The notes under the pieces: model-generated
The model's input: only the letters and a program-made list of their open reading frames with translations
Database searches by the model: none
What the model was told of the DNA's origin: nothing
Program-made: the position numbers and the translations under genes
NCBI GenBank assembly: GCA_032622095.1
Contig: CP136062.1
Location: 37,944,918-38,008,917, forward strand
From: Siphonodentalium dalli
Taxonomy: Eukaryota; Mollusca; Scaphopoda; Gadilida; Siphonodentaliidae
Direction: 5' to 3'
DNA: 64,000 bases
Shown here: in pieces, positions 10,826 through 23,691 of the stretch
Numbering within the stretch: the stretch's first letter is position 1
How the letters are laid out: every line of letters begins with the position of its first letter

Positions 10826-11270
10826 GGGTCCACGCTGGACCGAAATTGACTTTTGCCAAATAATTTGCCAAATGACAATATTTGTTGCCAAATTATTTGA
10901 GCAATTTCCATTTGCTATCCCCGATAGTATCATTTTCTGCAACCTTCAGTCTTATGTTTCGACACTCGCGGTTTGAACGACTTTTGTTATCCACAGAAAA
11001 GTAGTTAGTTAATAATTAATTATACTCGCGTCTATATTGTGGTTTATCATACAACAATAATCCAATCACCGAACAATACAATGGTAGAAAGGTATCTCAA
11101 TCAGAAGGGCACATCACAGGATGATTAGTAATCCCGCCCACCATCAGAAATAATGCTATATGATTAACTGATCTTAATATGAATTAAAAATATTTTTTGC
11201 CAAATGAAAATATTTTTGGCCAAATGTGAATTATTTTTGCCAAATTTGGCAAGTGGAAGCGCGAACCATG
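10826..11270. repeat. Degenerate inverted repeat rich in TTTGCCAAAT
   Basis: The left part has CAGGGTCCACGCTGGACC followed by several TTTGCCAAAT copies; the right part has the mirror arrangement ending GGAAGCGCGAACCATG. The CAGGGT start resembles hAT ends, but no clear 8-bp duplication is present. It is probably an old MITE. Confidence 0.5.
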
Positions 11271-11352
11271 TACAGTATAATTAACAAAATATTCCAATAC
11301 TGTTACTTTTTCCTGACAACTGTACCTAAATAGAAGATTAGATCATATATGA

Positions 11353-11867
11353 ATGGCTGCGGACACACTTATCACAGTAGCGATGGCATAGTAGGTGTGA
11401 CAAATAATTATCATGCAATTTTGGCGACAATTGGTCGTCATATTCCTGTGCCATAGCGAGACATGTCGCCCGCCGCACATTCACACAATGAGTCTTTTCC
11501 AAGCTCTATCAACGTCGAGATCGACATCTCAATGATTTATAAAACCGAATGTCTTGTCGCTGTTGATCGTTACTCAATACGCAATGTTATATTTTTAATG
11601 CTAACACACAAAGACAATTCTGGACGATCGGTCGTGCAATTTTATGTATCGTAGAGAATACAATGTGGCTAAACGTAATGAGTAGAGATCAACCTTGGTG
11701 AAACTCAATGGGTTAATTGGTCAGTCGACTCACTGAGAATATGCGGCGCGCGACACGACTCCCTATGGCATATAAATTATGTTGACCAATTGTCACCAAA
11801 CTCTACCATAATTAATTGTCACATCTACTATGCCATCGCTACTGTGGTACGTGTGTCCACAGCCAAT
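11353..11867. mobile_element. Foldback element
   Basis: GGCTGCGGACACAC and ATCACAGTAGCGATGGCATA on the left pair with the mirrored sequences at 11820-11866. The arms of about 110 bp also include an AATTTTGGCGACAATTGGTC pair. The interior, 11470-11750, is non-coding. Confidence 0.75.
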
Positions 11868-12090
11868 GGGTCCGAGACCCATATCACATATGCAAAACCA
11901 ATATCTAAACATGCAGATGCACGTGCTTATCTGTGCTTCTGATATTCCGCAAGCTGGTGCAACCGAAATGTCATCGGAAGTGAGTTCATACATTATAACA
12001 ACACAATACACCTCAACCTTAGTTGCAACAGCTCACGGTAATGCTTGCATACAATGCAAATTGGTAAAATATTGTGTTACGAAAGTCAAA

Positions 12091-12280
12091 TGTAGATACA
12101 TGTGTGTTATATACACAATGTGTTTGTATCGATTCATGTATCGCGACAAGGCTAGTTTCCGTGGCCATATATCGAGGAGGCGACATTGGTCGCCAAGTCG
12201 CTATATGGCCACGAAAACTAGCCGAGTCGCGATACATGAATCGTTACAAACACATTGTGCATATAACACATTTATCTACC
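12091..12280. repeat. Long near-perfect palindrome
   Basis: The arms run from TGTAGATACATGTGTGTTAT to its mirror at 12260-12280, and the inner stem ATCGCGACAAGGCTAGTTTC pairs across a loop near 12185. Few mismatches remain, so it is either young or maintained. It is likely a MITE relic. Confidence 0.8.
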
Positions 12281-12763
12281 ATTGGTGTGACAGAATCCAC
12301 CGCACAAATTACATTCTAGGAGTTTCTTAAATGCCAAAACTGTTTAATTTGCGTCCGACGATTAGCTTTCTTGAGTAAATTCTCCCAACCTGCAAAGGTA
12401 TCTGTGCCACGCGATTAGCTCGCTTTACTACATTCTCACAACCTGCAAGTTCACGCGCATATGCCTAACGGAAATTGTATTCAATGGACAACATCTCTTA
12501 CACTTATAATAAATTCTGAACAAATACATATTAGTTACTTTGTGATATGTTATACCATAATACCCATGATGGATGCCTGGTATGCAAGCAAATAATGTTA
12601 AATCCTTGGAACTATTTGTTTATAGACGCAAGAATATACGTTGGAATGTCGTTTTGATTTTTCACGCGATTGATATGACGTCAGTTCATTCATGATTTTG
12701 AACCATGCAACGACGTCACGAGCGCCTTGTATCGCAACTGCAGTAACGATACGGATGCTTTTA

Positions 12764-12806
12764 TCGCCAATTCGTTATCGCCAATTCGTTATCGCCAATT
12801 GTATCG
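12764..12806. repeat. Tandem repeat, 14-bp unit
   Basis: There are three copies of CGTTATCGCCAATT, the last diverging at its end. Confidence 0.8.
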
Positions 12807-13227
12807 GGGAATTTCGTAGGAAATGGTAGATAAAATAGCTACACATAGCTGTTGTATCTATAATTGGAAATTGCCAGAACAGACCAAAAATGTGGTATCG
12901 CCATCGATGTATTGACGTCAAACAACTCGTAATGCAGGCCGCTTTGGGAAATTAATCCATTTTGATAACTGAAGCGGCATTTAAAAAAAATATTGTTGTT
13001 GGAATATGATGATATGTGGACCATCGAATCTGATTGAGTACAGTTAATGCTACCCATGGTTAACAGAAAACTGTTACGGACTCTGACGTTCCGGTTTTGG
13101 AGAACTGGTTTAGGTCATTCAAGGTCCATAGGAAACTTCAAATATGCGGCGACAAGCGCGAATAAAAAAAAAGAAGTAAGTTATATTTTAACTAATGTCG
13201 CGACGTGAATCTTGATACCTGTTAAAT

Positions 13228-13740
13228 CGTTGGCTACCTTACTCGTATTTAAATTCGCGCAGTACTATTTTTTGCTCAGTTTTGAATTCGCGCACTTTAA
13301 ATTCGCGCACCTAGCTGAGCGAATTCAAAACTGACAAAAATGTTTTCGTAATATTTTCGTGATATTTTCGTATATCTTTAAGTTGACGAAAGTTTCGGGT
13401 CTTGGTCATCGCGGTAGCTAGTATATGTGTACCTGTATATTAAACACATTCGCGGTGGATTTTCATCGTGCAGACTAAGTTGTCATGGTTTGCCTCTTTG
13501 CATTGTGAGCAATGGTCTTGATAGCGGTTGGTCGAATGTAAATTTATGAATACATGTACAATGTATATTCATTGTCTATTCATCCGTTCATTATATAGGT
13601 AAATTCAGCAACATGGCCCTCTTGTATTTCCTGTGGACTGGCCTAGACAAAACTTGGGAGTCGTACTATTTTTCGCTTAGTTTTAAATTCCCGAGAAAAA
13701 TAGAACTGCGATAATTTACATACGAGTAAGGTAATGGAGC
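13228..13740. mobile_element. Foldback element
   Basis: Outer arms: GGCTACCTTACTCGTATTTA (left) pairs with the mirror sequence near 13720. An inner hairpin at 13267-13340 is formed by GCTCAGTTTTGAATTCGC and its mirror. It is non-coding, and its ends have not been assigned to a superfamily. Confidence 0.7.
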
Positions 13741-13863
13741 GGATAATGAGACAAAACTCTCACTGTTCATATGTTTGTGATTGACAAGCATTGATTACCG
13801 CGAAAGTTTCAAACATATCGGCGAACGCCAAGCGTGGGTATATCTCGTTCGCTTCTTATAATG

Positions 13864-14293
13864 AAAGGCCCACTTAAGGTTCGAATCGCGAGATCACATT
13901 ATACACAGCATGTTCCAAATGTGACATCATTTGAAAGAGGATGCTCCTACATTGTATTATCAACTTATCACGTCGGATAAACGGAGCATGTTTCTGTCAA
14001 GGTACCGACGTATGTTCAGTGGTTAATTTCGATCTGGTCTGTACTGCCAGTTTATTATTTCCACTGGAAGATAACGCTCTTTGTTATTAATTATGATGCA
14101 TTCTGGGGTAAATAACCGGGCAAGTCTTGGGGGTGAATCTGAGAATCTCCATCGCTTGATTGACTCTCCTGGGCCACAGCTGTTCCGTATTTTGGTGGAA
14201 TGAAAATCTTTGGTTCTTCTTTCAAGTGGTATATAAAATGGAATATGTTGTGTATTATGCGATCTGGGCATTCGAGAGTTAATTGGGCCTTAA
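13864..14293. mobile_element. MITE family D, copy 2
   Basis: The ends are AAAGGCCCACTTAAGGTTCG and AATTGGGCCTT in inverted relation. Internal words shared with the other copies are CATTTGAAAGAGGA, TATCAACTTATC and TACCGACGTATG. It is non-coding. Confidence 0.7.
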
Positions 14294-16015
14294 AGTGAAA
14301 AACGTCGACAGTGTTGCATCAATTTTGCATTCCGCAAGTATCGGGCGTGATCATTCGTCTATATACAAGTATAGTTCATGTAGCTACACAATCTACATAT
14401 TTCAATAGCCATGTGCAGCCACACAAACTTTTAACTTATTTTGCCATCACAATTCACCTGGCTTACATGACCGGTTCGTCCATCACGTACACGGAAATTC
14501 CGTTTAGAAGTTTATTTTAATCCAATATTTTACGAAACCTGTATCTTACGAAACGTTTAACAAAGAAGATTGATCAAATATGCTATTAATCGAAAGGCCG
14601 ACGCGACCAACGCTATGTAAACAGGGTGATAATGGGATTTGTCTCGGAGGAATATTATTTTGATGGAAGTGAATTAAGCGTACGGGTGGTCGCAGCTTGC
14701 CCTTACCACCAACTATTATTTACAACTGCTACTTTTCCTTGCGCCGTAATAAACGCGTGTTTTTCGCGCCGAGAAATCATGTGACTTTGACCGCTGAGTG
14801 CATTTCCTTAGTATCACACGTTACACGAACATTACTAATCTATGACGCACGACGAGTGCGTGAAATCAGTGGGTTTTAATTTGAGGCTTGAATGTTATAT
14901 GTCGCTTTAAGGGTGTATAGCAAATAACTCTAATAAGTTGTGTCTGCATATGGATGAAATTGCGAGAAACAGCCGTTGCGAACTTCATAAACGATACGCA
15001 GGCCACGTGACCTCTAATGGAGAACCTTCGTTACAAGCTGCAAAACATAGTTCAGTCCCCTCGCTACGCTATGTCTGAACGCTGCCGGCATGTGCATTTT
15101 CTTAATTAAATCAAGCATTTTTATTGAAGTGTTTTGTCAGTTACAATTCATTCTGGCTTGATCTAGATAATTTTCAAATGAATATGGACAGTTCAGTTTC
15201 TCAGAATGATGCAGAATGAGTTGTAACCTACGAATGTCTCAACTAAATGTGACATGTAAGTACGGGCAGCGGCAAGTCCTGTGCAGGGGACTGCTCAGCG
15301 TGGAGCTCGCATTCGTTATAGAAAGAGATCGGGGATATGTATCTTCAGGGCCACTCGCACGTTTCGGGCCCCCCCCCCCCAACATTTCCAATTACAATTC
15401 TCGCTCATTTAAACAATTTCAAGTCACATTTCTACCAGGTTGATTGCGTACGTCATAACAATACGAGTGCGCATGTTTGCCAATGTCGGTTTATTAATTT
15501 GATTTTTCGTGCATTTCAACATTACGACTATTATATTTATTATGTTATTTAGTTCTGATAAGTCTGAAATGACATCTGATTTTGTCTAAATCTGTTACCA
15601 AATTTCGCCAGATCGGTATTTCGCGATTTGCGATTTTCAACCGCTCTCTATATATTGTCGGCAGTGTATACATACGATAGCAAAACATGCATACGGCCTA
15701 TCAACATGTTTTAGTGCAATATTCGTTTTGTGTTTTGTGAGTTAAATTATTTATTTCATTTGTCATATATTGTAATTATGTTAATGTTTATGATTGGTCA
15801 ATTCGGACCAGGCGTTACGTGTTTGTGTACAATAGTGTTTTGAACATGTGGCGAATAGAAGCAAGTCGTTTCAATGAATGAGAACATTTCAATAACCGCT
15901 CTCAATGTCTCATCTTTTCCCGGATAGCCCTTTGGGGATCAGTGTGTTGTCTATTTTAAATTCACATAACCTTCTGTCAGCCAACTAACCAACATATGGA
16001 AGGGTGCACGGTACT
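14294..16015. other. Intergenic stretch, nothing recognised
   Basis: No gene, repeat end or RNA gene was recognised. There is a poly-C run near 15369. Short open frames occur at chance level, without domain motifs or splice borders I can support. Confidence 0.4.
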
Positions 16016-16446
16016 TTAAGGGTAAGTTAATACAATGGCAAGTTTGCACGGTATGGTTTGCAGTCATTTTCTCATAGAAAACGATATGTTGCCACAATAT
16101 GAACGGAACAAGCACAAACAGTGCATCTGTGCCACAGCTAACTGCGTGCGAAGTAACATCTCTGTAGTTCCACTAGTAACGATGCTACCGGAATTTGCCT
16201 GTAAATATCATGCAATTATCTCGCAAGAATAAATCATACAGGTATTTGAAGGCAAATTACAATAGCACTGTTACTATTAGATAAATTAGATAAATGTTAC
16301 TTTTCATGCCTTTCGCTTTGGTAAAGGTGCATGCTATGTGCACGGTTCCGTTCATATTCTGGCACCATGTGGTTTTCTATGACGAAATGCCCGCAAGAAC
16401 ATACCGTGCAAACTTGCCAGCGTATGAACGTAGCCTAAAGGGATTC
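16016..16446. mobile_element. Foldback element
   Basis: GGCAAGTTTGCACGGTATG (about 16035) and ATATGAACGGAAC (about 16097) pair with mirrored words near 16415 and 16350. The arms are roughly 120 bp with moderate divergence. It is non-coding. Confidence 0.65.
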
Positions 16447-17332
16447 AGAATTCGTATGTTTAGTTCAGTCGATCTACGGAACAATCTCGACCATTTCAAT
16501 GAGATTGGGTTCCAAATTAGGTTCTATGTAGTTATAGCAACCAACAAGGGTGCAAATACCTAAGGCAGGTGAATGACGTGATATATTGTATCTATATCCA
16601 TTCAAGATCGCGGGCATAGATTTTGGAGAAAGTGTTACGTGACTTCCGGTTAGCAACCGTGTGCAGATTTAAAAAAAAAACGCGGAATTGGAAATGAAGC
16701 ATCGCGATAAAAATGAAAGTAACTATACTACTTCACAGATTACGAAGAATTCACATGCGGTTTAGGTCTATTAATTTCATTTAGACCAATTTTGTTGGTT
16801 CGCTTAATGAAAACGAAAAACGAAGAAGTCATGACGAGAATCCAGACAATATTTTACAAGGCACGACATGTTTTGTCAAGTTGGCATGTCGTCTCCGTCG
16901 TGACCACTGCATGATGTGACAAATTAGTCTTGGCGTTATAATTTATGTCGCCGAAAAAAGGCAAATTTGAGGCACATCATGTGTGGTTGCTCCAATACGC
17001 GTCACGTACGATTCATATTAATTCTCTTCTAAGCTGTGCCGAATTAAAAAAAAAATGGAATGTCTTTCAACGTTATACTATTATTTCTTCAACCCCCCCC
17101 CCAAGTAGACCTGACAATAATTAGGCTGATATTCAGTCATCAAGTGTCCGATAGAAAAATAGCTTAGATTCCGTGTGTGGTCACGAGGACAGCATCACAC
17201 TAAACCACACCTCCTCGAAAGTTATATTCTGACACTGGAACAAATGTCATTCATTTATCGGATTGTTGCATGGCGTTAATCCTGCGACTTTCTGCCTGCA
17301 CAATTCAACACCAGACATAACAGTTATCTTTT
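16447..17332. other. Intergenic stretch, nothing recognised
   Basis: AT-rich sequence with a poly-A run near 16669 and a poly-C run near 17093. No gene or bounded repeat was seen. Confidence 0.4.
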
Positions 17333-18132
17333 AGAAGGAGCCCCATCTGAATTTTCAAAAAATCTCAATTTCTAGCTATACATGTATCAATTTGAAGGAC
17401 AACAAATCATTATCCCTTATAAATAGTGTATAAGCTGTAGTACTATATAGCAGCAACTCTTTACCATCACAGTGTGAGAGATATGTTCAAAGTATGAACA
17501 ATAGTGCTTTATAAAACGGTTTGACAGAAAATATTTAAAAAAAACAGACTGCATTATCTATAATATCAACCCAACCAGGGAATGCGCTCAGTCTACCATC
17601 TGAAGTCATGACTGTCTGCGAGAAAATAAATAAAACATTTTTTCGTTGCATATGTTAGTTTTTTTCGCAGCCATTTTCAGAACTATTTTTATTTGGAAAA
17701 ATTACCATGAAACTACATAATGTCTGAAAGCACGAATCAATATATAATGAGTATTGATATCTGCCAGGTTATTGAGAACGGGGCTGAATAATATTTGTTG
17801 TTTTATGTTGTTTGGGTCCTTTACACCGATACAAAAATAGTCCTGCAAATGGCTGCCAAAAACTATATATGTATTGAAAACAATTTTATTTATTTACTAG
17901 CAGACAGTCGTGCTTTCAGATGATAGACTGAGAGCATATTCTAGATAGTCAGGATAATGCAGTGTTTTTTTTTTTTTAATATTTCCCGTCAAACTGTCTA
18001 TCGATCTGCACGAATAAATGATTGCTTTCTATTTTAAAAAATACATTAGTTATAAAGAATGATATTTTCATTCAAATTTAATGTCTGAAATTGGGATTTG
18101 TTTTAATAATTCACGAATGGGATGCCTCCTTA
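17333..18132. mobile_element. Foldback element with about 290-bp arms
   Basis: The left arm words GAAAATATTTAAAAAAAACA, ACTGCATTATC and GTCTGCGAGAAAATAAATAA pair with mirrors at 17985, 17958 and 17900. Pairing extends out to GGAGCCCCAT (17339) against ATGCCTCC (18122). Arm divergence indicates an old insertion. It is non-coding. Confidence 0.7.
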
Positions 18133-18806
18133 AGAAATTTAGCATTTATTTCAGTCAAACATTACAACATCGGGTACCGATGACAATGGTAGACAAATAT
18201 AAATGCTCAATTCTACTTTTTAAATTTTTTATGTTGAATTTTATAAACATGTTGAAATGAAGAGATAGTCAAAATTACTTTGAAATACGCTCCGGTTTAT
18301 TTTGAAATTCGACAATGTAGAAAATAACACACCGCAAGGCGTATAACTACAGAACCGGGTGTAGAACCGAACCGCATTCATATAATTACAGGGAATGGCG
18401 TGTAGTGCATGCAATTTATCGCTCTCGTTTCAATCCGGTGGCCAAATAATTCGATAAATATACGAAATATATGCACATAATACATATACAATATATCTAT
18501 GTATCTAATATGTTACCTAACATTTGTCACGAATTTATCAGAATTTGCTCTGCTATATGTTGATCACATGACTGGCACTAACGCAGTATGATTTATATAA
18601 CACATGTTTTAAATGCTTTATCTGGAGAGTTGTTAATACAAATAAGAAAGAGGGTTTCTTTCTCCATGTTTTTAGTGATGACTGTTTTACAATTTATGAC
18701 CACCCCCACACACGTGTTCCCACTGTGAATGCATTATGTCCCTTTATATCGTAATGTTCTGTTGTGAAGAACTTACCACGCTAGGGTGAACAATGTTAAC
18801 ATCAAC

Positions 18807-18862
18807 AAATAACAAATGTATAACAAATAACACTATAATGTATAACAAATAACACTATAATG
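18807..18862. repeat. Tandem repeat, about 24-bp unit
   Basis: The word ATAACAAATAACACTATAAT is repeated twice in tandem, with partial flanking units. Confidence 0.7.
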
Positions 18863-18889
18863 ATAAACGTCCAAACGAAAACAAAAATT

Positions 18890-19030
18890 AAACTGCTAAC
18901 AACGTTGCATACTGAATACAATCTTTGCATGTTCAGTTTCAACCATTTCCAGAATGCATGAACGCAGACATTTAGACAACCCGAATCACGGTCCTACAAG
19001 GTCGCCGGAAACCTCTCAAGATCAAGAACA
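18890..19030. repeat. Dispersed repeat shared with 38448-38580
   Basis: Words such as ACATTTAGACAACCCGAATC and GCTAACAACGTTGCATACTG recur in inverted orientation at 38448-38580 with scattered substitutions. It adjoins, but lies outside, the TIR element at 19036. The preceding 18133-18806 is AT-rich with nothing recognised. Confidence 0.65.
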
Positions 19031-20920
19031 GGCTTCCACCCCTGGTCAAGTGTTCCTGCCATGATGCGGTTGGGTCCTGCTGAATTGCTATAATGATGTT
19101 AGGGCAAAATGATGTTATAAAAAAGTACCGTTATATTTGTTTAATTTATCTTTATCGCGGTGTTTCGATAATCTGAACATATCCAGGAAAAGCCATTATG
19201 CGCATCAAACATTCAAAAATATATTTATTGCGAAATATTTGTAATACTAAATGTATAAATTGTTGAATATTGACTATGATCAAGCACAGGAGCTTGGAAT
19301 TTGGTCAAAACCCCTCTTTTATTGGCGGAACCACCACCCGGGACCAAAGGTCACGGAAGGAACGAAACAGAAAATTGTTGCCACCTATTTTGAACTCAAC
19401 TGTATTCATACAAAAAATATATTTTCACTAAAAACTGTTGGTACCTCTTACACCTTGGATGCCAATCTACAACATTCCATAGGTATATTTTTCCAGTTCT
19501 TCGAAAACCTCACTTTATTTCGGTAATGTATTGTAAATTCACCAACGAACACAAATCTGCGACACCTACATCACCCGTTCTAGAATCTGAATGACAAATG
19601 GCTAAAAAACATTTTTTCCGGAATAACAAAGTCGGAACGAAATAAAATCGAAACCTAAATTTAAAGCCCGCGAAATTCAAAAATATTTGAAAGTGCGTCT
19701 GGTTTTCGAACTTAGGCGCCACAAAACTTAAATCTGTTTATGTTTGCGTCATACTATGCTCGTTTTTGAAGATCTAATCCCGATGTTTTGTGCATTTTCC
19801 TGAAAATGTCTGTATTTTTCTGTGTCTGCTGTTATCATCTCATGAAAATGACTACTCAAGAAGATATTCTTCATTTGACTGAATGGTAATTTGTACATAT
19901 ATTTCATATTTAATTTATTTATATTTATGGCACGACCACCTGGTATTGTTTTTTTCTTCTTGTTTTATGTTCGTTATGTACAGGTAGGCCTATATGTACT
20001 ACTTGACTTTGTACTGCTACTGGTTGCAATGATTGGTCATAAGGGGACCAAAACTCTCTAGCTCCCTCTCTCTCTCTCTCTCTCTCATAGGAGCTTGTGT
20101 CGCGCTCCGTTGTATAGGCCTAAAATATCCATCATATAATAGTAATAGTAATAGTAATCAACCAACTGATTACTGGTCGAATATCACGAAGTAGAAGAAA
20201 AAGATATATAGACTCACGGGGAGGCCTGGTATATATGCCTATGCATGAAGCGATTCCTTTGTGCGTTTTGGTGCAGATTCGTTGCCAGAATATCTTAATT
20301 ATTTCCACATCAATTGCTGTTTTTTACTAGTTCTGACGAACAAATATATGTCTTAGTTGATGAGAGAAGACATTTTTCTTGAGTTAGGTAACGATATTGG
20401 CCATGCATATATAGAACGAGTGTTTAGTTTCGCGTAATTCAAATTTGTCGATGTAGGGTACAAAAACTCGCCATTAATATGCCAAATACAGTAACAAAAT
20501 GTAATAAGATTCTTTAATGTAAGAGCACAAAATTAACCTGCGTATTCTTCACAGTATACGTTTTATTTGTGCGTTTGCAAGTTGTATATAATACAAACTG
20601 GTTTACCGAATAACTAGTTTATAAATTTGAGTTAGTGATAAACTCGCTAACATAAATGTTATTTAATAAGCAACTATAAGTATTGTCAACTGTACCGGTA
20701 CCAGGATCTATAAATAGTATACGTCACTCGTGACTCGTGTGTCGTAACGAATCAGCACCAAAACTCTCAAAGAATGGCTTTATGCATATGATTATATAGC
20801 CTGTGCTCATGAATTGGAAATTCAATTTTTAAATTCAAGACAGCTAGCCACCATCGGCATTGTGTTTCTCTAAATCAAAAATACCAAAAAAATATTAAAA
20901 ACATTACTTAATGTAACATT

Positions 20921-21394
20921 CGCTGATGGGGTCATTGTCACAAGGCTCCGTGATCCGATCACATTCGTAGCCAGGTTTTTTAATCGATCACAAATGTAGC
21001 CAGCTTTTCTATGGCGATCACATTTGTAGCCAGATTTTCATATTCAGGCGAGCCTCAATGAACACGATCAGGTTAATCTAATTTTTTCTGAGTTGATGGA
21101 TGAAAACAACTTGAATTTAGTTTTGATATAAGTTCATTTATAACCTGATGTTTCGTATCAATGTCGTTGGAATGCTCGAATTATATTCCAATATAAGTTG
21201 ATAAACGAAGTCAGTTTTGGAGCATGACGTCGACATTTTAGTCACGAACGTGATGACGTCATATTTCTGGCAATATAAACCACGAATTAGAAAAGCTGAC
21301 TACGAATGTGATCGCCTAATGAAATAAGCTGGCTACACTGGCTACGAATGTGACCGTCACTGACCTGAGTCTTGTGACAATGACCCCATCGGCG
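20921..21394. mobile_element. Nested foldback element with GTAGCCAG subrepeats
   Basis: The ends CGCTGATGGGGTCATTGTCA and CGCCGATGGGGTCATTGTCA are inverted. Each arm carries several GATCACATTCGTAGCCAG-like units. It lies inside the 3.7-kb TIR element, so it inserted later or is a part of it. I saw no convincing target duplication. Confidence 0.75.
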
Positions 21395-21399
21395 TAACT

Positions 21400-22080
21400 T
21401 TCATGGTCGATGAAACGAGTGGCTGAAATCCGACGGCGGCCATGTTTCTATGACTAATTACACGACGATCGCACCAATGTTACAGTCTCTAGCAATGATT
21501 CGTTCTCTTTTTGATACCAATGTCATGACCCATGAACAATTTAACGATGATCGGTTCATCGACATATAGGCCTAGCCTCTCTAGGCAGTGTTATTGATTT
21601 AATTATATATGCGGTGTTGTCGCTGAAATCCGACGGCGGCCATGTTTCTTTGAGAATTCACAGCAAAATGACTCGTTCCCATCTATATGTCAATGTCAAC
21701 CTCCGTGACAAATTTAATTATGATCGGACTAACACTGCGACCTCTTGCCCACGGTGCTAAATGATGCAATTTTGAAATCCAAGATGGCTGTTGGCGGCCA
21801 TTTTTTTCATGCAAATAAGCCCAAAATGACTCGGTGTCGTCTATATATCAATGTCATGATCGATGGACAATTTCGTGATGATATAGGAGCATCGACACAG
21901 GCTCTAGGCTGTGTTATTGATTAAGATTTATCTAGTATTATCACTTAAATCCACGATGGCTGCCAGTGGCCATGTTTTTATGCAAATGAGCCCAAAATAA
22001 TTCGTTCCCATCTAGACGCCAATGTTATCATCCATAAAAAGTTCACGATGATCAGTGCATCGGTACGGTCATGTAATAAA
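21400..22080. repeat. Degenerate tandem array with GATGGC(T)GCC motif
   Basis: About four units of 150-200 bp each contain GAAATCC.A(C)GATGG...GGCCATGTTT, then AAAATGACTCGTTCCCATCT and CAATGTCA. Related words occur at 39458-39500 and in the series at 50500-51380. It is non-coding. Confidence 0.65.
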
Positions 22081-22758
22081 CATGTAATCAGCAGCTATGT
22101 TCGAAATTATAAACGGTACTTTCATGCTATCCGTCTCCGGATACTCAGATACTAGAACGGTTGATGTAGGTGTCGCAGATTTGTATTCGTTGGTGAATTT
22201 ACAATACATTACCGAAATAAAGTGAGGTTTTCGAAGAACTGGAAAAAGATACCTATGGAATGTTGTAGATTGGCATCTAAGGTGTAAGAGGTACCAAAAG
22301 TTTTTAGTGAAAATATATTTTTTGTAGGAATACAGTTGAGTTCAAAATAGGTGGCAACAATTTTCTGTTTCGTTCCTTCCGTGACCTTTGGTCCCGGGTG
22401 GTGCTTCCGCCAATAAAAGAGGGGTTTTGACCAAATTCCAAGCTCCTGTGGATCAAGATGGGTTATTCCGTAATTTTAGGAACACCAGCGCAGGCATTAT
22501 GATATTTTTCAAAAATATATATGTTCTTTAGTGTTTCATACAAAAACCTGTTTTTTCTCAAATCGCTCTGATTAGTCAAACACCGCGAAAATGATAACTT
22601 TAGAAAATATAACGGTACTATTTCATAACGACATCAGTTTGCCCTATTCGCATCATAGCAATTCAGCAGGACCACCAGCATCATAGCATATTAGCAGGAC
22701 CACTTGGCAAGGGGTGGCTTCCTAGTTCACGGACAATCTTCAGGTACAATGGCAGTCG

Positions 22759-23691
22759 TCACGGGTCGTATCCAAACAACGTAAAGTCGTCATTATACAT
22801 TCGTCTGATGCGCGATTTAAGGTCGTCTGGAATTTCCGCGTAGGCATTATCTCGTAGAAGATTCTTCTGCGCTCGTCGAGCCTCCCCCTCAAGGCTGTAC
22901 TTTTTAAATAAGTCAACGATAAGATCCGATCGCTGTAATGTAAATGGTTGGATCGCTTCGAGCTCAGCCTGGGGGAAGACTGCTTTGTTGTTTATGCGAC
23001 CTGTCAGTATGCTAGCAACCCAAATCCGATGCAAAATTCCCATAATAGACAGGCCACACGATGCATTGTTATTGAGGTAAAAATTGAGTTGATTTGGGAT
23101 CAAGAATTTGTTCCTAGCTTTCCCTTCTTTGTCGTTTGCAATACGAATCTCGTCAGTAATGTGAAGCTTTTGTCCAATGTACTTCAGGTCATCGTCGAAA
23201 GTTTCCAATTTACCAACGAAATGAGGTTTAAAGTAACAGGGATCACACAACAACGTGATCGGGGCCCAATGCTGGTTAATAACTCCCGGATTGTTCTCGT
23301 GGTTAGCGAGATATGCAATAAATTCTGCGAATGTTGGAATTCTACTACAATCGCCCAGATTCAATGCATTGAAGATTGGGAATTTTTTATTTCTGAATCC
23401 GAGCATCACCAATTTATCGACATATCCAGACCATAACCTCGACCAAGGATTTCGCACAAACATGTATCGGAACACATCCGGGCTACTCCAGACCTTGGCG
23501 GGTGGCGCCACCATCGGCTTTCCCACTCTTGATTCCAACTCGTCCGATATTCCCGAGCGCAGTAGTGTGCTTGCTGCTTTTGGAACCACGCACAGAGCAG
23601 ATTTCAAGTTAGTCCAGTAAATTACGGTCACTCTACCAGAGATTGCGTCAGAGTTCCGGCACCTGGCTTCGATCAGCTTCATCACCGTCAC
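22759..23691 (-). CDS. Carbohydrate sulfotransferase (Sulfotransfer_2/HNK-1ST type), 3' exon
   Basis: Golgi type II membrane enzymes of this family transfer sulfate from PAPS to glycan hydroxyls. The exon encodes 310 residues. LCVVPKAASTLL (residues about 33-44) is the 5'-phosphosulfate loop, and FVRNPWSRLWSGYVDK (about 78-93) is the 3'-phosphate motif. INQHWAPITLLCDPC and the C-terminal DDFTLFGYDP fit the chondroitin/HNK-1 sulfotransferase clan. The open frame continues 21 codons upstream, but a pyrimidine tract ending CCACAG sits exactly before the GTGACGG codon at 23691, so that extension is probably intron. The missing 5' exon or exons should encode the signal anchor and were not found. 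The coding frame looks intact. Which glycan is sulfated cannot be told. Confidence 0.93.
   Translation of the reverse strand: MTVMKLIEARCRNSDAISGRVTVIYWTNLKSALCVVPKAASTLLRSGISDELESRVGKPMVAPPAKVWSSPDVFRYMFVRNPWSRLWSGYVDKLVMLGFRNKKFPIFNALNLGDCSRIPTFAEFIAYLANHENNPGVINQHWAPITLLCDPCYFKPHFVGKLETFDDDLKYIGQKLHITDEIRIANDKEGKARNKFLIPNQLNFYLNNNASCGLSIMGILHRIWVASILTGRINNKAVFPQAELEAIQPFTLQRSDLIVDLFKKYSLEGEARRAQKNLLRDNAYAEIPDDLKSRIRRMYNDDFTLFGYDP

Larger units (their letters stand above)
19036..22717. mobile_element. 3.7-kb non-autonomous CCACC-ended TIR transposon
   Basis: The ends CCACCCCTGGTCAAGTGTTC and CCACCCCTTGCCAAGTGGTC are inverted, with a CTT duplication at 19033-19035 and 22718-22720. The inverted arms run about 560 bp (to about 19590 and from about 22150), including GACCAAAGGTCACGGAAGGA and TGTAAATTCACCAACGAA. 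The interior has no transposase. It holds a (CT)n tract (20066-20085), a nested foldback (20921-21394) and a degenerate tandem array (21400-22080). The 3-bp duplication recurs (TTA) in the short sibling at 9867. The right end lies 41 bp from the stop codon of the sulfotransferase on the opposite strand. Confidence 0.82.

Noticed and set aside
13877-13890. GGTTCGAATCGCG resembling a tRNA B box (possible SINE head)
   Set aside because: It lies within the terminal region of MITE family D, no A box precedes it and no tRNA fold is visible.
22948-23620. Plus-strand open frames over the sulfotransferase exon
   Set aside because: They are antisense to a well-supported exon and show no family features.
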